A DNA stretch of 64,000 nucleotides from Aphanomyces cochlioides (lineage: Eukaryota; Oomycota; Saprolegniomycetes; Saprolegniales; Verrucalvaceae): the NCBI GenBank assembly GCA_019828595.1, contig JAHQRK010000002.1, positions 992,001 to 1,056,000 of the forward strand, written 5' to 3'. Positions 54,924 through 64,000 of this stretch are shown piece after piece. Within the stretch, counting starts at the first letter, position 1, and each line of letters opens with the position of its first letter. The notes beneath the pieces are model-generated. The model had not been told where the DNA came from. It searched no databases and saw nothing but the letters and a program-made list of their open reading frames with translations. The position numbers and the translations under genes were made by a program.

Positions 54924-56850
54924 ACCCAACCATAGATTGCGTTTTCGTAATTGGTAGCCATACAACTGGTTGTTTAGTCATGCAGACAAGCCAAGCTTCA
55001 TTGAGAAAATATGGCGAGAGCTGTAAGACCAGAGTGATTTCGAAAACAGCTAAAGCAAGTTCGACATCATATAATAATACCCCCAATTCTGGTGGACATA
55101 CAGCTTGGATATGTGCGTGTTGGATGAATGCAACATCAAAGAAGGACGCTGTCGGTGAAATGGAAAATATCTCGAAAAATGAAGTGGCAAAGGGGGCAAC
55201 TTTGGGAAGAGTACTGGCCACAATCCACCTGTGCCACGCGTGAAGCTGTGCTACTTTTCTGACAGCTTGTTGGTCATTCCAGTAGACTCTTGTAAAATCG
55301 CAATTGGCTTTGTGTGGAGCTGTAGACATCCACCGCCACATTTCTTCTGCTTGAGCTTTCTCCAACTTTGGACTAATGTCAAGCAGAGGTTCAGCTGCTG
55401 CTTCAAGAATTTTTTGATGTGCTATATCCTGGTCATACGTGTCTGTCAGGGTCTGTATCTCCTTCACAATTTCTTTCAGTGTCAAGTTGTTAGGGTGCCA
55501 TTGCATACTACTGTTGCGTAGTCGCATACGACGTATGCTGGCTCTCCTGTGAAATGCCTTTTGAGGAGGACTTTGAATGTCCATGATATAAGTTTGAACG
55601 GGAAAATCTTGTGGTGTGTCCCACCGCCCTTGTGTTGACTTCAAACATACAAAGCGCATCGTACATATTTGCTGTCACCCACGGTTTAGATGATCCCGTA
55701 TTTACTTCCTCTCGAGTGCGTTTGAGAGGTTTTCTCGGTCTCATCTACTTCCATATCATTCACCATGGCATGGAATTCTGCCTGTGGCGTCTGTTCGACT
55801 CTCTCTTCCAGTAACTCAGTTGGCCGCGTTGGCATTCGTTGACCCTGGTTTGAATTTTCCGTCTCCTGGGGGCCCATTTCCTCGATGGGTTCCTCCCTTG
55901 TCTGTTTACGGATTTCCTCTTGGGGTTGGCTATGCTCGTTCGAATTAACTTTATGGTGCTTGTTGACTGCATCCTCGTCCTCTTGTTGGACTTGTCCTTA
56001 ACAACTTCTGAAATATAAATCAAATTTTAGTTTTTTTTATGTTTTTTTAAAAATAATTTTTGAGTTATTTATTTATTTAAATTTATATGATTATTTTTAT
56101 CACCTGTTTGATGAGCATTTATTGTACTTGATTATAATGTAATAATAGCCTTCTAGTTCTGCACTGACTAGAAATTTATCTAAGTCGAGACAGTGAGGTG
56201 ACAGTCGTCCTTGTCGAGCCGTCGTTGGTTTCACATAGTTTTTGACGAAGACGCCATACGGAACTCCATGTAGTATGATTTGATCCACTACGTGTCCATT
56301 GACCAGCAATGCTGACGGTGTACTGCTCTTATTGAAATACACGCGCCAAATGTTTGGGTGTACTGTAGTTTTATGTTCTTTGGACGTGTAGGTCATCTTA
56401 TAGCAGATGAAAACGGGGCTTGTTTTCAATCGGCGGAGTGGTTTAAGCACTGCTTGCGAGTCAAAGTTAAAACTCGTGCCCACAATGTCGAGGAAATATA
56501 AATCTTGCAACTGATCATGTGCTTTGAGGGACTGGTCGCGTGTCGTGCGTTGTTTTGGAGCTGATACATTGAATGTTTGTCCAAGAATCTTAATAGATTG
56601 GCCAAGCATCCCTAGTCTTGCTTCTTCATTTGCCACTGTGACGACTATATCTCCTCCTCTCGCTTTGTTGATTTGTACAAAGTCCATCATGAAAGAGCTC
56701 CATGATGCCTCCGAGTTTTCTTTAAAAATGCTTTTGATAAATTTGTCATTTGATTCTGAGCCCAATGTATCCCCCGTTGTAATCCAGAACGTTGACGGGT
56801 GGCACTTAATCTCTATGACTCTGAATGACTTCGCAGGGCGACCTCATCTC
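54844..56850 (-). pseudogene. LINE2 ORF1 relic, unit 2
   Basis: Two open blocks: 56765-56100 (221 codons, RRM-like middle region) and 55659-54844 (C-terminal region, here with the intact LHAWHRW codon lost in unit 1, ending DMRMKYGG). Between them lie short frames (55686-56023) and an AT-rich stretch with a GT...AG-like pattern that does not restore frame. The reading frame at 55659 continues antisense through the inverted fragment, which is not considered coding. Confidence 0.8.
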
Positions 56851-58200
56851 GTAGAGTATTCCACATTAATCAGCGCTCTTCACGTTGAGTGGAGAGGTCA
56901 CTGACCTCGCCAGCGCAGCGACAATGCTTCATCGATTTCGTGTACAGTCCCGATCACGACTTCAACTAAGGACCAAAATTACCTTCTAAAATTGATATTT
57001 GCATTACATTTCAGAGGTCTGTCGATTCGCCGGCGGTTGATTCAACCAATCGCCGGAGGAAAATTTGAGTAGAACACACAATATGAATGGTAAAAAGAAA
57101 GTGCTCATTACAGTGGGTTTCATCCTCGACGGGGATGGGGTCTTTGCAAACAACCACTACATCGCCGAGTGCGTCTTGGCCTTGCATCATCTTCAAATCG
57201 TTGCTTCCAAACGTATTGTAGTGTACGATGAGAGCCAGTCAAACATAAAAATTCGTATTTAACATTATACGATTCACGCCAAATATGACGATAGAGTCGG
57301 TTTCGTGAAATTTGTATCGTATTGTATGATTGTACTGAAACTCTCTAATACCAACATCTCTTCGAAACACTACGAAAGCTGTGGGTAATCATGGCTGCGG
57401 TAACACTCCATGCTCTGTGGATACATCTTAACAGGACACGTTTTGAAAACAAACCCCCTCCCTTCATCCCCACCGTAAGACAAACTACGATGGTGTCTTG
57501 GCGTGCCGGCGTCAGATGAATGCTTAACGGTCCTGTGCAGGCTTTGTAGAGAGGAAGAAGACTTTGGGTGTAATGATATGAATGGTAAAAAGAAAGTGCT
57601 CATTACAGTGGGTTTCATCCTCGACGGGGATGGATGCATCTTTGGGATTCATGCGTTTACACTGTAAATGATGTCATAGCACTCGGGCGGGATCGATCCC
57701 TGGACCTCACAGACCCAGACACTAAACCATCAAGCCAATCAGGCTTCATATTTTAGTATAATTCTTTGTATATACGTATATCTCTTTCATAGATTACTCT
57801 CAATATCGATACATATCATATTACAAAGTACTCTTGATTTGAAAGCTCTCAAACGTTATGTCGAGTACGTTCAAACGCTGTTTTGTGTTCCAACTCAACA
57901 GCATTATTGGTTTAGACTAAATTGCTTACTCATACAAGTTGCATTATTACGTCTTCATTTCAGTAGAGACAACATCAGGACTGCTCTATCACGTTGAGTT
58001 CTGAAGACTATCATTGGATAAGACAACCCAACTCAACAATTAAGCTATGTTGGCCCTGGATTATCAACACTCGGTCTACTTGAGGAAACGTCAGTACAAC
58101 CTAAGGCACAAGTTTGAGATTAACAAGTCCGCTAGTAGAAGAAACCACTGTTGAGAGCTACACCTCGGCATAAAATGTTTCTACCGTGAACGGCTAAAAG
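56851..58200. other. Unit 2 spacer with SINE-like repeat
   Basis: Noncoding. The partial SINE-body module is near 57081-57138 and the full SINE-like repeat at 57529-57747. The ~450 bp next to the tRNA is also present at 21596-22048. Confidence 0.6.
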
Positions 58201-58272
58201 TGGAGACGCCGGGGATTGAACCCGGGGCCTTCCGCATGCAAAGCGGACGCGCTACCACTGCGCTACACCCCC
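58201..58272 (-). tRNA. tRNA-Ala(UGC), intact
   Basis: 72 nt, no intron. Minus strand reads acceptor GGGGGTG/CGTCTCC, D-stem GCGC/GCGC, anticodon stem TCCGC/GCGGA with loop TTTGCAT (anticodon TGC), T-stem CCGGG/CCCGG with loop TTCAATC. All stems pair if G-U is allowed, and pair 3:70 is the G-U that identifies tRNA-Ala. A T4 terminator follows at 58195-58198. This is the uninterrupted version of the LINE1 target. Confidence 0.95.
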
Positions 58273-58368
58273 AACTTTCCTTTTTACCGTGTCCATCACA
58301 CCCAAAGAAAGTACCACCGTCTCCTCAAGACACCGACCCGCAGGAACCCACGCTCTCGCCCAGCTACC

Positions 58369-58833
58369 ATGTCTTCTCTGTCGTCTAATCAAGACCCCAC
58401 TCGTCGTGCCTGTCCTTCTCCGGCTTCTAAGACGCCCGCCGACCAAGGACTTCCACCGCTCGAATCGTCTCCCATCGACTGCGCTCAGCCAACCACGACG
58501 CTTCGTCAACAAGTCGGAACGCCAACTACAAGTCTGCAACAATCTCCAGTCATTCGACCTACTCCTCTCGAACCTACCGCTTGCCTTAGAACCCCGCTTG
58601 CCTGCGCTGCCGACGTGCCGCCTGTGCCGGAGATGCAGGTTGGATCGACCATCGCCGACGGTGAGCACAGCGTTGCCACTGCCGGGAATTCGCCTCTGCT
58701 TGATACCGTCGCTCGTGACGCCGGGGAGAGCATGCCTGCTGTCCTGGCTGGCACAATCCTCCATACTTCATACGCATATCGGCAACCACACCATGGCCTA
58801 GGGGCGAGTGTAGCAGTCCCCAGAGTGTGTTAG
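58369..58833 (+). pseudogene. LINE2 ORF1 5' fragment chimera, unit 2
   Basis: Same chimeric frame as 54459-54923; inversion junction near 58754. Starts 97 bp from the tRNA 5' end. Confidence 0.75.
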
Positions 58834-60760
58834 ACCCAACCATAGATTGCGTTTTCGTAATTGGTAGCCATACAACTGGTTGTTTAGTCATGCAGACAAG
58901 CCAAGCTTCATTGAGAAAATATGGCGAGAGCTGTAAGACCAGAGTGATTTCGAAAACAGCTAAAGCAAGTTCGACATCATATAATAATACCCCCAATTCT
59001 GGTGGACATACAGCTTGGATATGTGCGTGTTGGATGAATGCAACATCAAAGAAGGACGCTGTCGGTGAAATGGAAAATATCTCGAAAAATGAAGTGGCAA
59101 AGGGGGCAACTTTGGGAAGAGTACTGGCCACAATCCACCTGTGCCACGCGTGAAGCTGTGCTACTTTTCTGACAGCTTGTTGGTCATTCCAGTAGACTCT
59201 TGTAAAATCGCAATTGGCTTTGTGTGGAGCTGTAGACATCCACCGCCACATTTCTTCTGCTTGAGCTTTCTCCAACTTTGGACTAATGTCAAGCAGAGGT
59301 TCAGCTGCTGCTTCAAGAATTTTTTGATGTGCTATATCCTGGTCATACGTGTCTGTCAGGGTCTGTATCTCCTTCACAATTTCTTTCAGTGTCAAGTTGT
59401 TAGGGTGCCATTGCATACTACTGTTGCGTAGTCGCATACGACGTATGCTGGCTCTCCTGTGAAATGCCTTTTGAGGAGGACTTTGAATGTCCATGATATA
59501 AGTTTGAACGGGAAAATCTTGTGGTGTGTCCCACCGCCCTTGTGTTGACTTCAAACATACAAAGCGCATCGTACATATTTGCTGTCACCCACGGTTTAGA
59601 TGATCCCGTATTTACTTCCTCTCGAGTGCGTTTGAGAGGTTTTCTCGGTCTCATCTACTTCCATATCATTCACCATGGCATGGAATTCTGCCTGTGGCGT
59701 CTGTTCGACTCTCTCTTCCAGTAACTCAGTTGGCCGCGTTGGCATTCGTTGACCCTGGTTTGAATTTTCCGTCTCCTGGGGGCCCATTTCCTCGATGGGT
59801 TCCTCCCTTGTCTGTTTACGGATTTCCTCTTGGGGTTGGCTATGCTCGTTCGAATTAACTTTATGGTGCTTGTTGACTGCATCCTCGTCCTCTTGTTGGA
59901 CTTGTCCTTAACAACTTCTGAAATATAAATCAAATTTTAGTTTTTTTTATGTTTTTTTAAAAATAATTTTTGAGTTATTTATTTATTTAAATTTATATGA
60001 TTATTTTTATCACCTGTTTGATGAGCATTTATTGTACTTGATTATAATGTAATAATAGCCTTCTAGTTCTGCACTGACTAGAAATTTATCTAAGTCGAGA
60101 CAGTGAGGTGACAGTCGTCCTTGTCGAGCCGTCGTTGGTTTCACATAGTTTTTGACGAAGACGCCATACGGAACTCCATGTAGTATGATTTGATCCACTA
60201 CGTGTCCATTGACCAGCAATGCTGACGGTGTACTGCTCTTATTGAAATACACGCGCCAAATGTTTGGGTGTACTGTAGTTTTATGTTCTTTGGACGTGTA
60301 GGTCATCTTATAGCAGATGAAAACGGGGCTTGTTTTCAATCGGCGGAGTGGTTTAAGCACTGCTTGCGAGTCAAAGTTAAAACTCGTGCCCACAATGTCG
60401 AGGAAATATAAATCTTGCAACTGATCATGTGCTTTGAGGGACTGGTCGCGTGTCGTGCGTTGTTTTGGAGCTGATACATTGAATGTTTGTCCAAGAATCT
60501 TAATAGATTGGCCAAGCATCCCTAGTCTTGCTTCTTCATTTGCCACTGTGACGACTATATCTCCTCCTCTCGCTTTGTTGATTTGTACAAAGTCCATCAT
60601 GAAAGAGCTCCATGATGCCTCCGAGTTTTCTTTAAAAATGCTTTTGATAAATTTGTCATTTGATTCTGAGCCCAATGTATCCCCCGTTGTAATCCAGAAC
60701 GTTGACGGGTGGCACTTAATCTCTATGACTCTGAATGACTTCGCAGGGCGACCTCATCTC
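58754..60760 (-). pseudogene. LINE2 ORF1 relic, unit 3
   Basis: As in unit 2: open blocks 60675-60010 and 59569-58754, with the AT-rich break near 59930-60010. Confidence 0.8.
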
Positions 60761-62110
60761 GTAGAGTATTCCACATTAATCAGCGCTCTTCACGTTGAGT
60801 GGAGAGGTCACTGGCCTCGCCAGCGCAGCGACAATGCTTCATCGATTTCGTGTACAGTCCCGATCACGACTTCAACTAAGGACCAAAATTACCTTCTAAA
60901 ATTGATATTTGCATTACATTTCAGAGGTCTGTCGATTCGCCGGCGGTTGATTCAACCAATCGCCGGAGGAAAATTTGAGTAGAACACACAATATGAATGG
61001 TAAAAAGAAAGTGCTCATTACAGTGGGTTTCATCCTCGACGGGGATGGGGTCTTTGCAAACAACCACTACATCGCCGAGTGCGTCTTGGCCTTGCATCAT
61101 CTTCAAATCGTTGCTTCCAAACGTATTGTAGTGTACGATGAGAGCCAGTCAAACATAAAAATTCGTATTTAACATTATACGATTCACGCCAAATATGACG
61201 ATAGAGTCGGTTTCGTGAAATTTGTATCGTATTGTATGATTGTACTGAAACTCTCTAATACCAACATCTCTTCGAAACACTACGAAAGCTGTGGGTAATC
61301 ATGGCTGCGGTAACACTCCATGCTCTGTGGATACATCTTAACAGGACACGTTTTGAAAACAAACCCCCTCCCTTCATCCCCACCGTAAGACAAACTACGA
61401 TGGTGTCTTGGCGTGCCGGCGTCAGATGAATGCTTAACGGTCCTGTGCAGGCTTTGTAGAGAGGAAGAAGACTTTGGGTGTAATGATATGAATGGTAAAA
61501 AGAAAGTGCTCATTACAGTGGGTTTCATCCTCGACGGGGATGGATGCATCTTTGGGATTCATGCGTTTACACTGTAAATGATGTCATAGCACTCGGGCGG
61601 GATCGATCCCTGGACCTCACAGACCCAGACACTAAACCATCAAGCCAATCAGGCTTCATATTTTAGTATAATTCTTTGTATATACGTATATCTCTTTCAT
61701 AGATTACTCTCAATATCGATACATATCATATTACAAAGTACTCTTGATTTGAAAGCTCTCAAACGTTATGTCGAGTACGTTCAAACGCTGTTTTGTGTTC
61801 CAACTCAACAGCATTATTGGTTTAGACTAAATTGCTTACTCATACAAGTTGCATTATTACGTCTTCATTTCAGTAGAGACAACATCAGGACTGCTCTATC
61901 ACGTTGAGTTCTGAAGACTATCATTGGATAAGACAACCCAACTCAACAATTAAGCTATGTTGGCCCTGGATTATCAACACTCGGTCTACTTGAGGAAACG
62001 TCAGTACAACCTAAGGCACAAGTTTGAGATTAACAAGTCCGCTAGTAGAAGAAACCACTGTTGAGAGCTACACCTCGGCATAAAATGTTTCTACCGTGAA
62101 CGGCTAAAAG

Positions 62111-62182
62111 TGGAGACGCCGGGGATTGAACCCGGGGCCTTCCGCATGCAAAGCGGACGCGCTACCACTGCGCTACACCCCC
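62111..62182 (-). tRNA. tRNA-Ala(UGC), intact
   Basis: Identical to 58201-58272, including the G3-U70 pair, TGC anticodon and T4 terminator just downstream. Confidence 0.95.
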
Positions 62183-62278
62183 AACTTTCCTTTTTACCGT
62201 GTCCATCACACCCAAAGAAAGTACCACCGTCTCCTCAAGACACCGACCCGCAGGAACCCACGCTCTCGCCCAGCTACC

Positions 62279-62743
62279 ATGTCTTCTCTGTCGTCTAATC
62301 AAGACCCCACTCGTCGTGCCTGTCCTTCTCCGGCTTCTAAGACGCCCGCCGACCAAGGACTTCCACCGCTCGAATCGTCTCCCATCGACTGCGCTCAGCC
62401 AACCACGACGCTTCGTCAACAAGTCGGAACGCCAACTACAAGTCTGCAACAATCTCCAGTCATTCGACCTACTCCTCTCGAACCTACCGCTTGCCTTAGA
62501 ACCCCGCTTGCCTGCGCTGCCGACGTGCCGCCTGTGCCGGAGATGCAGGTTGGATCGACCATCGCCGACGGTGAGCACAGCGTTGCCACTGCCGGGAATT
62601 CGCCTCTGCTTGATACCGTCGCTCGTGACGCCGGGGAGAGCATGCCTGCTGTCCTGGCTGGCACAATCCTCCATACTTCATACGCATATCGGCAACCACA
62701 CCATGGCCTAGGGGCGAGTGTAGCAGTCCCCAGAGTGTGTTAG
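62279..62743 (+). pseudogene. LINE2 ORF1 5' fragment chimera, unit 3
   Basis: Same chimeric frame as in units 1 and 2; inversion junction near 62664. Confidence 0.75.
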
Positions 62744-64000
62744 ACCCAACCATAGATTGCGTTTTCGTAATTGGTAGCCATACAACTGGTTGTTTAGTCA
62801 TGCAGACAAGCCAAGCTTCATTGAGAAAATATGGCGAGAGCTGTAAGACCAGAGTGATTTCGAAAACAGCTAAAGCAAGTTCGACATCATATAATAATAC
62901 CCCCAATTCTGGTGGACATACAGCTTGGATATGTGCGTGTTGGATGAATGCAACATCAAAGAAGGACGCTGTCGGTGAAATGGAAAATATCTCGAAAAAT
63001 GAAGTGGCAAAGGGGGCAACTTTGGGAAGAGTACTGGCCACAATCCACCTGTGCCACGCGTGAAGCTGTGCTACTTTTCTGACAGCTTGTTGGTCATTCC
63101 AGTAGACTCTTGTAAAATCGCAATTGGCTTTGTGTGGAGCTGTAGACATCCACCGCCACATTTCTTCTGCTTGAGCTTTCTCCAACTTTGGACTAATGTC
63201 AAGCAGAGGTTCAGCTGCTGCTTCAAGAATTTTTTGATGTGCTATATCCTGGTCATACGTGTCTGTCAGGGTCTGTATCTCCTTCACAATTTCTTTCAGT
63301 GTCAAGTTGTTAGGGTGCCATTGCATACTACTGTTGCGTAGTCGCATACGACGTATGCTGGCTCTCCTGTGAAATGCCTTTTGAGGAGGACTTTGAATGT
63401 CCATGATATAAGTTTGAACGGGAAAATCTTGTGGTGTGTCCCACCGCCCTTGTGTTGACTTCAAACATACAAAGCGCATCGTACATATTTGCTGTCACCC
63501 ACGGTTTAGATGATCCCGTATTTACTTCCTCTCGAGTGCGTTTGAGAGGTTTTCTCGGTCTCATCTACTTCCATATCATTCACCATGGCATGGAATTCTG
63601 CCTGTGGCGTCTGTTCGACTCTCTCTTCCAGTAACTCAGTTGGCCGCGTTGGCATTCGTTGACCCTGGTTTGAATTTTCCGTCTCCTGGGGGCCCATTTC
63701 CTCGATGGGTTCCTCCCTTGTCTGTTTACGGATTTCCTCTTGGGGTTGGCTATGCTCGTTCGAATTAACTTTATGGTGCTTGTTGACTGCATCCTCGTCC
63801 TCTTGTTGGACTTGTCCTTAACAACTTCTGAAATATAAATCAAATTTTAGTTTTTTTATGTTTTTTTTAAAATAATTTTTGAGTTATTTATTTATTCAAA
63901 TTTATATGATTATTTTTATCACCTGTTTGATGAGCATTTATTGTACTTGATTATAATGTAATAATAGCCTTCTAGTTCTGCACTGACTAGAAATTTATCT
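62664..64000 (-). pseudogene. LINE2 ORF1 relic, unit 4 (runs off the right edge)
   Basis: C-terminal block 63479-62664 and the short frames up to 63843 are as in units 2 and 3. The middle block begins near 63920 and continues beyond the window. Confidence 0.8.
62759..64000. repeat. Tandem unit 4 (partial)
   Basis: Continues the 3,910-bp period to the edge. Its tRNA would lie outside the window. A few substitutions appear in the AT-rich stretch near 63850-63900. Confidence 0.93.

Larger units (their letters stand above)
50096..54938. repeat. Tandem unit 1 (4,843 bp; 3,910 bp plus LINE1 insertion)
   Basis: First copy of the tandem unit. Same sequence as units 2 and 3 except for a 915-bp LINE1 plus an 18-bp target duplication (933 bp, exactly the length difference) and scattered substitutions, such as a stop in the ORF1 relic near 50393. 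Its left end is fused to LINE2-C ORF2. Confidence 0.93.
54939..58848. repeat. Tandem unit 2 (3,910 bp), empty LINE1 site
   Basis: Complete unit: ORF1 relic, spacer, SINE-like repeat (57529-57747), spacer of about 450 bp, intact tRNA-Ala and the LINE2 5' fragment. It differs from units 1 and 3 by rare substitutions (for example GACCTCGCC instead of GGCCTCGCC near 56903). Confidence 0.95.
58849..62758. repeat. Tandem unit 3 (3,910 bp), empty LINE1 site
   Basis: Same layout and length as unit 2, with the SINE-like repeat at 61439-61657, noncoding spacer 60761-62110 and an intact tRNA. Confidence 0.95.

Noticed and set aside
56020..56110. AT-rich stretch in the LINE2 ORF1 relic as a spliceosomal intron
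   Set aside because: GTGATA...TTTCAG borders exist on minus, but joining them gives an immediate stop, so it does not restore the frame.
50096..64000. The tandem array as a CRISPR or rDNA-type array
   Set aside because: Unit length, LINE content and tRNA content do not fit; no rRNA sequence or short direct repeats with spacers.

Overview
The window looks like a repeat-rich piece of an oomycete genome, most like the Saprolegniales (Aphanomyces/Saprolegnia type). This is inferred from four things: a secreted PAN/Apple-domain protein with a long Thr/Pro mucin-like tail; host genes with very short GT-AG introns (36-49 bp; up to 57 bp in a transposon gene); small secreted Cys-rich proteins; and a dense mix of PIF/Harbinger, pogo-like, Tc1/mariner-like, Ty3/gypsy and APE-type LINE elements. 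No bacterial features are present.

Layout. 1-3751 (minus) is the 5' part of a large secreted protein: signal peptide, two PAN/Apple-like domains, then a mucin-like region built from a 42-bp minisatellite that runs off the left edge. 3.8-6.6 kb is mostly noncoding, with a deleted mariner element and two perfect foldback sequences. 6629-7108 is a secreted 11-Cys protein. 7132-13632 is a stack of DNA transposons: an old pogo-like relic into which a PIF/Harbinger element and a younger pogo-like element have inserted. 15-21 kb is the conserved gene island: a nine-exon 2-oxoadipate/2-oxoglutarate dehydrogenase E1 (DHTKD1-like), a convergent TRMO-type tRNA methyltransferase with an N-terminal membrane anchor, and a divergent pair of 11-Cys secreted proteins related to the one at 6.6 kb.

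21.4-64 kb is dominated by non-LTR retrotransposons and tRNA-Ala(UGC) genes. A ~9-kb LINE (here LINE1, YADD-type RT, minus strand) sits inside a tRNA-Ala gene, exactly between two copies of the anticodon-arm sequence. A second LINE group (LINE2, FADD-type RT) follows on both strands as full, truncated and rearranged copies, mixed with a gypsy relic and nested Tc1/IS630-type elements. From 50.1 kb to the right edge a 3,910-bp unit is tandemly repeated (four copies, the last partial). Each complete unit holds a tRNA-Ala(UGC) locus, a SINE-like repeat, a LINE2 ORF1 relic and an inverted LINE2 5' end. The first unit is interrupted by a 5'-truncated LINE1 at the same nucleotide of the tRNA as the full-length copy; the next two units are empty sites.

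The strongest candidate for an undescribed system is this LINE1/tRNA-Ala pair: two filled and two empty sites in one window define a site-specific retrotransposon that targets the anticodon arm of tRNA-Ala and splits the A box from the B box. LINE2 adds two features of interest: its 5' ends abut the 5' end of the same tRNA, and its ORF2 has no AUG ahead of the endonuclease and overlaps ORF1 by 59 nt in the +1 frame in two divergent copies. All reading was by eye; no database search or alignment program was run.
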